NCBI RefSeq assembly: GCF_049801075.1
Contig: NZ_JBNAGG010000005.1
Coordinates: 123,988-187,987, forward strand
Origin: Maritalea sp049801075
GTDB lineage: Bacteria; Pseudomonadota; Alphaproteobacteria; Rhizobiales; Devosiaceae
Reading direction: 5' to 3'
DNA length: 64,000 bases
The position numbers were made by a program, and so were the translations under genes. Under the pieces are notes generated by a model. The model saw only the letters and a list, made by a program, of their open reading frames with translations. It searched no databases and was not told the origin of the DNA. Positions 45,544-54,806 of this stretch are shown piece after piece (position 1 is the first letter of the stretch; each line of letters starts with the position of its first letter).

Positions 45544-45945
45544 TTATACGCCCCCAAGCACATCATTGGCCACATTGATATATTTGCGACCCGCTTCCTG
45601 CGCTTCGTGCACAGCGGTTTTCATATCCAGCTCTGGGCGTACCCGAGCCAATTTCACCAACATTGGCAGGTTGACCCCCGCAATCACTTCCACTTCACGA
45701 TTTTCCATCACAGAAATGGCAAGGTTGGATGGCGTTCCACCAAACATATCGGTGAGGATCACCACGCCTTGGCCTGTGTCAACATCATGAACGGCTGTCA
45801 AAATGTCCTGACGGCGCACTTCCATATCGTCGTCCGGCCCGATACATACGGCCGCACATTGCTCTTGTGGCCCCACCACATGTTCCAGCGCAGATTTAAA
45901 TTCATCTGCCAATGCCCCATGGGTCACAAGCACCATACCGATCAT
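45544..45945 (-). CDS. PTS EIIA component, mannose type
   Basis: 133-residue EIIA(Man) domain with the phosphorylated His9 in VTHGALADEF and ILTDMFGGTPSNLA at the conserved loop. It has no fused IIB domain and no IIC/IID genes are adjacent, so it is a regulatory protein that receives phosphate from HPr. In Rhizobiales it is called ManX/PtsA and affects ChvG/ChvI signalling and carbon use. Confidence 0.93.
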   Translation of the reverse strand: MIGMVLVTHGALADEFKSALEHVVGPQEQCAAVCIGPDDDMEVRRQDILTAVHDVDTGQGVVILTDMFGGTPSNLAISVMENREVEVIAGVNLPMLVKLARVRPELDMKTAVHEAQEAGRKYINVANDVLGGV

Positions 45946-46038
45946 ATTATTCGCCCCTTGATCACGCCGCAGCGCACTAGTTTGTATGTGTTAAAGTTTA
46001 ACGGCAATCTGCGATCATACCAAACGCTTTTTGTGCCT

Positions 46039-46506
46039 TTAAGTCGCAGGCTTGTTGATCTTGCGCAAGGCTTCCAGCACCAAAAGACGTTGATGCACCG
46101 AATCGATCAAACGCCGCGATGGCACCGGAACACGGTTCAGCTTGATGCCCAAAAGTTCGGTTTCAAATTCCTCATTTTCCGGCATCCGGTTCATTTCGCC
46201 AGAAATATCGACCACAAGCTGAATGGCGTGCCGCTCAATCACGGGGCGATCAACAATGCCAAATCCGCGCAATTCTATTTGCCCTTTAATGTGGTCCGGT
46301 GCGCTGGCGATCAGTTCACCATTTTTTGCTTCCACCAAAATTCGGTCATCGGAAATCAATCCCGTCACCTTGCCGCGCATTTCAGCACGGTCCATCAGAT
46401 CAAACGAAAGAAGCGACTTGCCAGCGCCGCTTTCCCCCCGGATCAGGATGCCGATATTGTCGTAGACAATGCCGGTTGCGAAAATATTTTCAGTTTGGTC
46501 CGTCAT
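46039..46506 (-). CDS. hprK: HPr kinase/phosphorylase, short form
   Basis: Phosphorylates Ser of HPr in response to energy state. It has 155 residues with P-loop GESGAGKS at 24-31, LIERHAIQLVVDI-like core and the C-terminal LGIKLNRVPVPSRRL region. The N-terminal domain of Gram-positive HprK (about 130 residues) is absent, as is normal in alphaproteobacteria. AGGAGGGGC lies upstream of the ATG. Confidence 0.93.
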   Translation of the reverse strand: MTDQTENIFATGIVYDNIGILIRGESGAGKSLLSFDLMDRAEMRGKVTGLISDDRILVEAKNGELIASAPDHIKGQIELRGFGIVDRPVIERHAIQLVVDISGEMNRMPENEEFETELLGIKLNRVPVPSRRLIDSVHQRLLVLEALRKINKPAT

Positions 46507-46517
46507 AATAGCCCCTC

Positions 46518-48332
46518 CTATTCGGCGCGTGGCAATTTAACAGTAAACTCTGCGCCTGACCTATCGTTGCGGTTATGGGCGTTAATTTCCCCTAAATGTG
46601 CATCCACGATCTGTTTGGAGATCGACAAGCCCAAGCCGGAATGGTCGCCAAATTTCTCGCCATCCGGCCGATCTGTATAAAAGCGTTGAAACACTTTTTC
46701 CGCATTGCCGCGAATGCCACGTCCCTCATCGAGCACCCGCAATTCTATACATTGATGATCCGCCGACAATTGCACGGTCACCGTCGCGCCTTCAGGCGAA
46801 AACGAAACCGCATTGTCGACTAGATTGGTCACCACCTGTGCCAAACGTGAATCATGCCCCACCACCTCGCAAGGCGCATTATCCAAATTGTTTTCAAGCA
46901 CAATTTTCACATCGCGCTTGGCGGCATTGTCTTCTTGAATGGAGATAATTGTTTCTGTGAGGCTAAGCAAATCCACACGGTCCGCAGATTCGCGGGCCAG
47001 TTCCGCATCCAATCGTGATGCATTGGAGATGTCGGAAATCAACCGATCCAAGCGGCGCACATCATGTTGGATGATGTTGGCGAGGCGCGTGCGGTCTTCC
47101 TCTTTTTTGGCCAGTGGCAAAGTTTCCACGGCGCTGCGCAAAGAGGTGAGCGGATTTTTCAACTCATGCGCCACATCTGCCGCAAAGCTTTCAATGGCAT
47201 CAATCCGATTGTAAAGCGCGTTGGTCATGTCGCGCAGCGAGCCTGACAACAGGCCAATTTCGTCAGGACGTTGGGTAAAGTCTGGGATTTCTTCCCGGTC
47301 TTTGATCGAACGCCGTACCCGCTGGGCTGCTGCGGAAAGTCGGCGCATTGGCCCGGCAATTGTGCTGGCCAACAATAAAGACACCATGCTGGTGATGGTC
47401 GCCGCAATCACAAAGATGCGCACAACGTTCCAGCGTTCCTTTTCAACAATTGTATCAATAGTGCCAGGCTGGGTGGACAATAGCAGCACGCCAACATTTG
47501 CGCGCAAACGCTTCACGGGCACCGCAACCGACACAACCAAGCGATCAGTTGGATCTACCCGCACGATAGACGCAGCAGCGCCAGACATGGCTGAGGCGAC
47601 TTCTGGATATTTGGTGCCCTCCGTGGAGCCATATTCCTGATAGCGCGGGAATTCTCGCGCCGCCAACATGCGGAAAAAGCGATTGACCCATTCGATCAAG
47701 AAGTAGTTTTCCCGTGGCGCTGATTGTGGTGTCGTGCCCAACACTTCACCTTGAATGTAAAGGTCCTCACTGTCGAGAATCATGAGGCCGTCGCGGTCGT
47801 AAATGCGCGCGCGCGTGCCTGTGGGGGTAATGAGGTTGCGCAATAAGGGCGCCACTCGTTCAGGGCTGATGGGAAACTCAAGGCTTGGATCAAAAAAGCT
47901 AAGCGTGGACAGCGGTGCGTCGCCTTGCAATTGCAAAAATTTGTCGGGGTCGAGCGTGATCACGTCGCTATCGACTGTGGCTGAAGCGGCAATGGCCCCG
48001 GCGATAATTTCGCCTTGCACCCGCAAGCTGTCGACCTGCGCATTGATCAACCCTGACCGCCATTGCGTTTGATTGATGATGGCCCCAACAAGCGCGGCCA
48101 GCGCCACAATATTGAGAATTACAATGCGCCGTGTGAGCGAGGAAAAAATGGTGAACGACAGCCACCGCCGCGCGGCCCGATATGCCAACAGCAGCGGATT
48201 TGTCTTTTTTGGTGGCACTGCAGAAGAGGCGGCGTCGCTGTCATGATCAGGCGCATCGGCTGCCACGTCAGCCTGTGTGTCGCCTGATGCGTCATGATCT
48301 CGGTCGTGGTGTGCTGATTTTTCCAGCGTCAA
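46518..48332 (-). CDS. chvG: Sensor histidine kinase ChvG (ExoS)
   Basis: Inner-membrane sensor of acid and envelope state that phosphorylates ChvI. It has 604 residues from a TTG at 48332, 5 nt after the chvI stop; no better start is seen. A hydrophilic, acidic N-terminal tail (1-60) is followed by a first membrane segment near 68-86, a periplasmic domain with RARIYDRDGLMILDSEDLY, a second segment near 300, a HAMP linker, the H-box VAHELKNPLTSL and the ATPase part GLGLSISKQIV. In rhizobia the periplasmic repressor ExoR acts on it. Confidence 0.92.
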   Translation of the reverse strand: MTLEKSAHHDRDHDASGDTQADVAADAPDHDSDAASSAVPPKKTNPLLLAYRAARRWLSFTIFSSLTRRIVILNIVALAALVGAIINQTQWRSGLINAQVDSLRVQGEIIAGAIAASATVDSDVITLDPDKFLQLQGDAPLSTLSFFDPSLEFPISPERVAPLLRNLITPTGTRARIYDRDGLMILDSEDLYIQGEVLGTTPQSAPRENYFLIEWVNRFFRMLAAREFPRYQEYGSTEGTKYPEVASAMSGAAASIVRVDPTDRLVVSVAVPVKRLRANVGVLLLSTQPGTIDTIVEKERWNVVRIFVIAATITSMVSLLLASTIAGPMRRLSAAAQRVRRSIKDREEIPDFTQRPDEIGLLSGSLRDMTNALYNRIDAIESFAADVAHELKNPLTSLRSAVETLPLAKKEEDRTRLANIIQHDVRRLDRLISDISNASRLDAELARESADRVDLLSLTETIISIQEDNAAKRDVKIVLENNLDNAPCEVVGHDSRLAQVVTNLVDNAVSFSPEGATVTVQLSADHQCIELRVLDEGRGIRGNAEKVFQRFYTDRPDGEKFGDHSGLGLSISKQIVDAHLGEINAHNRNDRSGAEFTVKLPRAE

Positions 48333-48337
48333 AAAGC

Positions 48338-49054
48338 CTATTGCTCCTTAAAGCGATACCCCACCCCATAAAGGGTCTCGATCATATCAAATTCTTTGTC
48401 GACAACGCGGAATTTCTTCCGCAAGCGCTTGATATGGCTATCAATCGTGCGGTCGTCAACATAGACCTGATCATCATAGGCTGCATCCATCAGGCTGTCA
48501 CGGCTTTTGACCACACCAGGGCGCTGTGCCAAAGCAAACAGAATCAAAAATTCCGTTACGGTCAGGGTTACATTTTTCCCGTCCCATGTGCAGGTATGGC
48601 GTTCTTGATCCATGGCTAGGCGACCGCGCTCGATCATGGATTTGCCTTGCGGCTGATCGGCGTTGCCGCCAGCAGATTGAGTTTCGTTGCGAGCTTGGGC
48701 GCGGCGCAAAATTGCTTTTACGCGCTCAACCAAAAGGCGCTGAGAAAATGGCTTGGTGATAAAATCATCTGCGCCCATTTTAAGGCCAAACAATTCATCA
48801 ATCTCGTCATCTTTTGAGGTGAGAAAAATCACGGGAACATCTGATTTTTGCCGCAGACGACGCAGCAATTCCATGCCATCCATGCGGGGCATCTTGATAT
48901 CCAAAATCGCCAGATCCGGCATGTCTGAGGTCAATCCCTCTAGCCCGGACGCACCATCTGTGTAGGTGTTGACGCGATAGCCTTCGGCTTCCAATGTCAT
49001 TGATACAGACGCCAGAATATTTTGGTCGTCATCGACCAGTGCGATCTTTGGCAT
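48338..49054 (-). CDS. chvI: Response regulator ChvI
   Basis: OmpR-class regulator of 238 residues: receiver domain with DDD at 8-10, phospho-acceptor Asp52 and KPF, and a winged-helix DNA-binding domain ending VDDRTIDSHIKRLRKKFR and TLYGVGYRF. It governs acid and envelope responses in rhizobia, together with ChvG. It is divergent from pckA and starts the chvI-chvG-hprK-EIIA-HPr row. Confidence 0.94.
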   Translation of the reverse strand: MPKIALVDDDQNILASVSMTLEAEGYRVNTYTDGASGLEGLTSDMPDLAILDIKMPRMDGMELLRRLRQKSDVPVIFLTSKDDEIDELFGLKMGADDFITKPFSQRLLVERVKAILRRAQARNETQSAGGNADQPQGKSMIERGRLAMDQERHTCTWDGKNVTLTVTEFLILFALAQRPGVVKSRDSLMDAAYDDQVYVDDRTIDSHIKRLRKKFRVVDKEFDMIETLYGVGYRFKEQ

Positions 49055-49428
49055 TTAACATCCCTTTCGTTCGGCTTAATGAATCATAACATGAGTGAGG
49101 GCTGAATGTTCCAACCCTCAAGCCGAATTTTTCCAATTCTATTCGCCTCTTAGCTCACAAAATGCGCACAAATTGTGTCCAATGCAATGATTGGGCGAAT
49201 AAATTGCCATGCAATCGAGCGAACCATATTGTGGTTAATGCGACTAAGCTGATCTAAACCATTATAAATATAAAGCTTTTCGCGATTATTTTTGCCTTAG
49301 ACGAAGGTATTAAGACCTATCTCTAAATGCAACGATGGCGCTCAAACTGTAGGTTGGGCGCAGGAACTGGGCAGTTACATATTTTATTTTTGCCCAGCGA
49401 ACTTTCAACAATCACATGGAATAGAGCG
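49055..49428. other. Intergenic region between chvI and pckA
   Basis: 374 bases holding both divergent promoters. Visible items are an inverted repeat TGAGGG (49096-49101)/CCCTCA (49115-49120) and a short palindrome CACAA-A-TTGTG (49167-49177). No gene, no clear -35/-10 pair could be assigned. Confidence 0.6.
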
Positions 49429-51021
49429 ATGAGCACGATCACGCGGGCCGACGTCAACTCAAAAATCAAGTCTTTGGCGGCCAATCTCTCGTTTAATGAC
49501 AAAGCGCCAAAGCTGGTTGAAAAAGCCCTGTCGCGCAACGAAGTTGAATTGAGTGCAGATGGTGCCGTTGTTGCAACAACCGGGCAACATACTGGCCGTT
49601 CGGCCAATGATAAATTCATCGTTGATGACAAGCTGACCCACGATACTGTTTGGTGGGACAATGCCAAAGCGATGACGCCGGAGAAATTTGATGTGTTGTT
49701 GGCGGACATGCTGGCCAGTGCTGAGGGCAAAGATTTGTTCGTTCAGCAGCTTTATGCCGGCGCGGATGTTAGCCAACAATTGAATGTTGAAGTGTTCACC
49801 GAGAATGCTTGGCACGCTTTGTTCATCCGCAATTTGCTGATCCGCCCAGCGTTGAACGCATTGAGCGATTTCGATGCTAATGTCACTATTGTGCACATGC
49901 CATCCTTTAAGGCTGATCCAGCGCGCCACGGCACACGGTCAGAAACTGTGATTGCCTTAGATTTCAGCCGCAACATGGTTGTGATTGGCGGCACCTTCTA
50001 TGCTGGTGAGATCAAAAAATCAGTCTTCTCCTTGTTCAACTTCCATGCGCCACAAAATGGTGTTTTGCCGATGCATTGTTCAGCCAATATTGGCGAAGCG
50101 GGTGACACTGCATTGTTCTTCGGCCTTTCCGGCACTGGCAAAACCACCCTTTCAACAGATCCAAATCGGGTGTTGATTGGCGATGATGAGCATGGCTGGA
50201 CTGCTGATGGCGTGTTCAACCTTGAAGGCGGTTGCTACGCCAAAACCATCAATCTGTCGCGTCAGGCTGAGCCTGAGATTTTCGCGGCGACTGAGCGTTT
50301 CGGCACCGTTTTGGAAAATGTGATTTTGGACGAAGAAACTTTGAAGCCTGACTTCAATGATGGCTCTTTGACCGAGAACACACGTGCAGCTTATCCGCTG
50401 ACCGCGCTTGAAAATGTGTCGCGTACTGGCATCGGCCCTGTGCCGAAAACAGTGATGTTGCTCACCGCGGATGCGTTTGGTGTTTTGCCTCCAATTGCGC
50501 GGCTTACACCAGAGCAAGCGATCTATCACTTCTTGTCTGGCTACACTGCAAAAGTGGCTGGCACCGAACGCGGTGTGACCGAGCCTCAAGCAACGTTCTC
50601 TGCTTGCTTTGGTGCACCGTTCATGTCGCTACACCCAAGTGTTTACGGCAAGATGTTGAAAAAGCAGATCCGCGACAGCTTGGCAGAGTGTTGGTTGCTC
50701 AACACCGGCTGGACTGGCGGTGCATATGGCACAGGCAGCCGTATCTCCATCAAAGATACGCGCACCTTGTTGTCCGCCGCACTAACAGGCGAATTGGTGA
50801 ATGCTGAAATGCGCGTGGACCCGATCTTCGGCTTTGAAGTGCCAACTGCTGTTGACGGTGTTGATCCAACCTTGTTGACACCACGCGCAACTTGGGCAGA
50901 CGCTGAAGCCTATGACGCGCAAGCGGCCAAACTGGTCAAATTGTTTGAAGAAAACTTCAAAAAGTTTGGCGCTAGCGCCATCGAACTTGCAGATGCGGGG
51001 CCTAAATTGGCTGCCGCATAA
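49429..51021 (+). CDS. pckA: Phosphoenolpyruvate carboxykinase (ATP)
   Basis: Converts oxaloacetate to phosphoenolpyruvate, the entry to gluconeogenesis. From ATG 49429 it has 530 residues; the longer frame from 49327 adds an unrelated N-terminus. It shows TGQHTGRSANDKFIV, the kinase P-loop GLSGTGKTTLSTD, MFSLFNFHAP-like FSLFNFHAP, and the C-terminal GWTGGAYGTGSRISI. The divergent chvI-chvG next to it is the rhizobial arrangement. A UUCG-type terminator follows. Confidence 0.96.
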   Translation: MSTITRADVNSKIKSLAANLSFNDKAPKLVEKALSRNEVELSADGAVVATTGQHTGRSANDKFIVDDKLTHDTVWWDNAKAMTPEKFDVLLADMLASAEGKDLFVQQLYAGADVSQQLNVEVFTENAWHALFIRNLLIRPALNALSDFDANVTIVHMPSFKADPARHGTRSETVIALDFSRNMVVIGGTFYAGEIKKSVFSLFNFHAPQNGVLPMHCSANIGEAGDTALFFGLSGTGKTTLSTDPNRVLIGDDEHGWTADGVFNLEGGCYAKTINLSRQAEPEIFAATERFGTVLENVILDEETLKPDFNDGSLTENTRAAYPLTALENVSRTGIGPVPKTVMLLTADAFGVLPPIARLTPEQAIYHFLSGYTAKVAGTERGVTEPQATFSACFGAPFMSLHPSVYGKMLKKQIRDSLAECWLLNTGWTGGAYGTGSRISIKDTRTLLSAALTGELVNAEMRVDPIFGFEVPTAVDGVDPTLLTPRATWADAEAYDAQAAKLVKLFEENFKKFGASAIELADAGPKLAAA

Positions 51022-51050
51022 GCATCACTATCATTTCATCCTCCTTTTAT

Positions 51051-51076
51051 GTGGCTCCTTCGGGGGCCACTTTTTT
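51051..51076 (+). terminator. Terminator of pckA
   Basis: 8-bp stem GTGGCTCC/GGGGCCAC (one G-U pair) with a TTCG tetraloop, then TTTTTT. Confidence 0.9.
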
Positions 51077-51087
51077 GTGCCTTAGAC

Positions 51088-51118
51088 TTGACCCTAACGC
51101 AGCGTCAGCCCCTATTTG
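51088..51118 (+). promoter_or_regulatory. MerR-type promoter and operator of the TipA-like regulator
   Basis: TTGACC (51088-51093), 19-bp spacer, TATTTG (51113-51118). The spacer is longer than the normal 17, as at MerR-controlled promoters, and contains a near-palindrome CTAACGC-A-GCGTCAG (6 of 7 pairs). The regulator gene starts 28 nt downstream, so autoregulation is likely. Confidence 0.6.
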
Positions 51119-51145
51119 GTGGGTCAGCGGAAAGGCAGGGTGAAG

Positions 51146-51937
51146 ATGCAGACCTATTTGATCAAACAAGTGGCAGAGATGGCAGGCGTAACCGTGCGCA
51201 CGCTGCACCATTATGACCAAATCGGTTTGTTGTCTCCCGCCTATATTGGCGAAAATGGCTATCGCTATTACACGCGCGAAGAATTGCTGCGCTTGCAGCA
51301 AATCATGTTTTTTCGCGAAATGGATATGCCCCTCAAAGCGATCCAGCGTGTTATGGCAAGCGCCGAGTTTGAACGGTTGCAACAAATGAAGTTGCATCGA
51401 GATAAGTTGGCGCAAAATGTCGATCGTCAAAGAGAATTGCTGACGGTGATTGACCGCTCAATCGCTGAATTGAACGGAGACATTAAAATGAACAATGAGG
51501 AATTGTACAAAGGGTTCTCGCCCGAAAAACAAAAAGCCTATCAGGATGAATTGGTGTCCAAACATGGCGGCCAAATGCGCGACAAGGTTGAAAACTCAAA
51601 TCGCAAATTTGACCAAGATGCACAGGCGCACACTGGCGGCGAGGCTGGGCTCGTGAATGAGCGCATGGAGCAGTTAAAGCAAATCGAAGGTGAATTGATT
51701 TTGATGATGCAGGCAGGCAAAGCGGCGCATGATGCCGAGGTGCTTGACCTTATTGCCCGTCATCATAAATGGGTTGGCCAATGGTGGAACAAACAGCCCG
51801 ATGCGCAAAGCTATGCGGGGTTGGCAGACATGTATAAATATACGCCCGATTTCGTAACCCGCTATGAACGCTTGGCTGATGGCTTTACCGAATTTTTGGT
51901 GGACGCCATGAAGACATTCGCCACCGAAAAGCTTTGA
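51146..51937 (+). CDS. MerR family regulator with TipA-S ligand domain
   Basis: 263 residues from ATG 51146. The N-terminal 70 residues are a MerR winged helix (IKQVAEMAGVTVRTLHHYDQ), followed by a coiled coil (about 75-115) that forms the dimer. The C-terminal domain from ELYKGFSPEKQKAY to the end is a TipA-S fold, with AHHKWV-like RHHKWVGQWW and the tail TPDFVTRYERLADGFTEFL. TipA-S domains trap thiopeptide or hydrophobic drug ligands, suggesting a multidrug sensor. A MerR-type promoter lies upstream. Confidence 0.88.
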   Translation: MQTYLIKQVAEMAGVTVRTLHHYDQIGLLSPAYIGENGYRYYTREELLRLQQIMFFREMDMPLKAIQRVMASAEFERLQQMKLHRDKLAQNVDRQRELLTVIDRSIAELNGDIKMNNEELYKGFSPEKQKAYQDELVSKHGGQMRDKVENSNRKFDQDAQAHTGGEAGLVNERMEQLKQIEGELILMMQAGKAAHDAEVLDLIARHHKWVGQWWNKQPDAQSYAGLADMYKYTPDFVTRYERLADGFTEFLVDAMKTFATEKL

Positions 51938-51960
51938 AGTGGGGCGCAACGGTGCACCAC

Positions 51961-52710
51961 CTATTTGGTGCGGTAGTGATAGCGATAAAGCTCGGTTGAA
52001 AAGCCCAGTTTGGCATAAAGATTGGTGGCTGGTGCATTTTCAGCCACCACTTGCAGCGCCGCTTCCGTGCAACCTTGCGCACGGGCCCAAGCGAGCAAAC
52101 TGCCCACTACGTTGGCCGCGAGGCCTTGGCGGCGATATTTGGGGTCAGTCGCTACCGCCTCAATAATGGCAAGGTCACCAACCAGCACCACATATGCTAT
52201 GGCACCAATGCGCCCATCAACTTTCGCCTCACCATAGGCAACTGGCAACGCAATTTTTCCCAGCATGTCGCTGAATACTTGTTGCTGCTGGCCATCCTCT
52301 TCCGCGAGGGAAAAATAGAAATTCAACCAGCTCTCTGGTGCGTTTTCAGTTGAGATGTCGACTTTTGACGCCAGATTGAAGTGTGTCAGGTCAGGCGCAA
52401 AAAGTGTGATGGTTTCAGCCTCCCGGGCATAGCCATTTTCGGCCAAAACATTATCGAGTTCTGCGCCAATCTCTGGCATACGAAAGCACGGGCGCATTTG
52501 AAAATGATCAAAAAATGATTCTGCCTGAGCTATAAACTCTTCGCCCTGCAAGCGCGGTCCATTGATCGGGTTAAAAGAATTGGCGCGGCGCGAGCGATTT
52601 GAACCGCTATAGCGGAACACATAGCCACAAATATTTTGCGCATGTAGAGACGGCCAAGCCAGCTGACAAGCCTCTTCAACCCGCCAGCATAATGCGAGAT
52701 CTGCGTGCAT
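51961..52710 (-). CDS. GNAT family N-acetyltransferase (larger form)
   Basis: 249 residues with an N-terminal region related to the GNAT fold and a full catalytic half: AIIEAVATDPKYRRQGLAANV is the acetyl-CoA loop and APATNLYAKLGFSTELYRYHY the C-terminal signature. Substrate unknown. It converges with the MerR gene (24-bp gap) and sits 9 nt after the cell wall hydrolase gene, so the latter two may be co-transcribed. Confidence 0.86.
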   Translation of the reverse strand: MHADLALCWRVEEACQLAWPSLHAQNICGYVFRYSGSNRSRRANSFNPINGPRLQGEEFIAQAESFFDHFQMRPCFRMPEIGAELDNVLAENGYAREAETITLFAPDLTHFNLASKVDISTENAPESWLNFYFSLAEEDGQQQQVFSDMLGKIALPVAYGEAKVDGRIGAIAYVVLVGDLAIIEAVATDPKYRRQGLAANVVGSLLAWARAQGCTEAALQVVAENAPATNLYAKLGFSTELYRYHYRTK

Positions 52711-52719
52711 TTTTATCTC

Positions 52720-53355
52720 TTATAGTGGGGTGTAGAAGATATGAGCGCCGATTTTTTTCACGGGCTGATAAGCAGTTGCCCAACTCGGCGATACGCGTGC
52801 CGCGTGATAAAACAAAGTTGTTGCTGGCAAAGCGTCTAAATGGTCACGCTGTTGGAAGCGTTTGAAAGCCGTGTTGGCAATCAAGCCAGCCTTCACCCAA
52901 CTTTCGCGCACAATGCGATTGCCCTTGCCGCCATTGTCCGATTTGCCATCGCAAGCAAATGAGAACTGGCAAGAATGCATGCGGTGAGCATTTTGGAACA
53001 CAACGCCGCAAACGGTGTTTGGATATTTAGGGTGCTGCACCCGATTGAGAATCACTTGTGCAACAGCCCACTGGCCATCTTCCGGCTCGCCACGCGCTTC
53101 ATGATAGATCGCTTGTGTGAGGCAAATCTTTTCTTTGGCAGCAATGGCGCGCTTTTCTTTGGTGGGTTTGTATTTGGTTTGGGCATATTTTGCCAAAAGC
53201 TCAGGAGTGAGCGAGTTGGCCGCCTGCTGTGAGGCAGCAGGCAATGCGGCAAGGAGCAAAAACGCCACAGCCAACCCGTATTGCAAAATAGATTTTGCCA
53301 CCCTTAACAACCCCATTTCCCCGATCGCTCGAAAGCGTGTTTGAAACTTATTCAT
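52720..53355 (-). CDS. Cell wall hydrolase, SleB family
   Basis: Probable lytic transglycosylase-like peptidoglycan hydrolase, 211 residues from ATG 53355. A hydrophobic segment (near 23-42) with a signal-like end is followed by the domain core: CLTQAIYHEARGE with the catalytic-type Glu, QWAVAQVILNRV, CGVVFQN, CQFSFACDGK and ATLFYHAARVSPSW. This domain occurs in many Rhizobiales as a secreted enzyme. The start is uncertain; a downstream ATG at 53316 is possible. Confidence 0.85.
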   Translation of the reverse strand: MNKFQTRFRAIGEMGLLRVAKSILQYGLAVAFLLLAALPAASQQAANSLTPELLAKYAQTKYKPTKEKRAIAAKEKICLTQAIYHEARGEPEDGQWAVAQVILNRVQHPKYPNTVCGVVFQNAHRMHSCQFSFACDGKSDNGGKGNRIVRESWVKAGLIANTAFKRFQQRDHLDALPATTLFYHAARVSPSWATAYQPVKKIGAHIFYTPL

Positions 53356-53531
53356 TCTTTTAGCGGAAATCGAGCTCTTTGTTAAGTAATGGTTAACCCT
53401 AAAAATTTGCATTTTTTTCATAAATAGGATCAACTGTTTTGGTCCAACCACACATCTTTTCTTCTTACAGTGCTGACCTGACCTGTTCCGGGTTCAGATT
53501 TGTTTGCGAGAAAACCCAGAAAGTGATTCAA

Positions 53532-54806
53532 ATGTCCCTTATCTCCCCCAGCCCACCGCTATCGGAGCTCAATCGACGACAAGTGCAATGGATTGGCGCT
53601 GGCTTTATTATGACCTTTGCCTCCATGGGGGGGCAGACGATTTTTATTGCCCAGTTCAACACGGAAATTCGCAACTTTTTCAATTTGACTGACGGGCAGT
53701 TTGGGCAGCTCTACATGTTGGCCACCTTGGCGAGCGCGATTTTGATTTCCATTGTTGGCAATTTAGCAGACCGTATTGGCCCAAGGCTTTTGGGTATTAT
53801 TTGTATGGTCGGCCTCGCCGTTATGACACTGGTGATGTCCCAGGTCGGCAATTTGGTGATGTTGGTGTTGGCGCTATTCGGGCTGCGCTTTTTTGGCCAA
53901 GGTATGTTGCCGCATGTGGCACAAACGGCCATGGCCCGTTGGTTCAACCGTTTTCGCGGGCGTGCTCTCGCCTTTTCGCAAATGGGCTACACGTTGGGGG
54001 AGGCGATTTTGCCATTCTCCGTGACAGTGGGCATTTTGGCAATCGGCTGGCGCAATGTGTGGATTGCGGCGGCAGGCATTTTGATTGTCGTCTTTATCCC
54101 TATTATCACTTTTTTGCTGCGCGATCCACCGGATGGCAAGCGCGCAAAAGCCCGGGGTGAAGTCAACCCTGATGGCGGCGAAGAGGGTAAAGTGACGGGC
54201 GAACATTGGACGCGCGCCAATGTGCTAAAAGACCCGCTCTTTTATTTGCTGGTTTTCGGGGCCATGACTTTGCCGGCCTTGGCCACCATCTATTTCTTCC
54301 ACCAGGCCCATTTGGTGGGCATTAAAGGCTGGTCAGTTTTAACATACACGGCGTGGCTGCCGCTCATGTCAGCCACCAATGTTGTTATGGCTTTGGCGAC
54401 AGGTTTTTTGGTCGATCGGTTTGGCGCCTTCCGCATGTTACCCTTCTTTTTGCTGCCCATGGGCATCGCAAGTTTGGTCATGGCGAGTTTCAATGCGCAA
54501 TGGGCCATCCCGCTCTTTTTCATGTTTGTAGCGCTTTCAGGCGGCATGGCACCATCAGTTGCTGGCGCGCTTTGGGCGGAGATTTACGGCACCGCCCATA
54601 TTGGTGGCATTCGTGCATTAGCCATCGCGGGCATGGTGTTCGCTTCCGCCGCGGGTCCGGGCATTTCTGGCATGTTAATTGATGCAGACATCAATTTGGC
54701 GCAGCAAAGTTGGGGCAACGCCATTTATTGCTTCGCGATTTCGACTCTATATTTGGCGCTTCAACCCAAGCTAGCGGCGCGCCGGAATGAAATGATGTCG
54801 AGCTAG
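53532..54806 (+). CDS. Major facilitator superfamily transporter
   Basis: Secondary carrier with 12 predicted membrane segments in 424 residues from ATG 53532 (a TTG-led extension to 53439 is unlikely). The A-motif loop appears as GNLADRIGPR between segments 2 and 3, and the corresponding GFLVDRFGAFR in the second half. Substrate unknown; drug or organic anion export fits the general form. Its stop overlaps that of the convergent gene in a shared CTAG. Confidence 0.85.
   Translation: MSLISPSPPLSELNRRQVQWIGAGFIMTFASMGGQTIFIAQFNTEIRNFFNLTDGQFGQLYMLATLASAILISIVGNLADRIGPRLLGIICMVGLAVMTLVMSQVGNLVMLVLALFGLRFFGQGMLPHVAQTAMARWFNRFRGRALAFSQMGYTLGEAILPFSVTVGILAIGWRNVWIAAAGILIVVFIPIITFLLRDPPDGKRAKARGEVNPDGGEEGKVTGEHWTRANVLKDPLFYLLVFGAMTLPALATIYFFHQAHLVGIKGWSVLTYTAWLPLMSATNVVMALATGFLVDRFGAFRMLPFFLLPMGIASLVMASFNAQWAIPLFFMFVALSGGMAPSVAGALWAEIYGTAHIGGIRALAIAGMVFASAAGPGISGMLIDADINLAQQSWGNAIYCFAISTLYLALQPKLAARRNEMMSS

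Noticed and set aside
45517..46680. 387-codon open frame on the + strand
   Set aside because: Antisense to EIIA, hprK and the end of chvG, with no recognisable domain; a shadow of real genes.
51954..51971. GCACCA/TGGTGC hairpin between the MerR gene and the GNAT gene
   Set aside because: It has no T-run on either strand and overlaps coding sequence.
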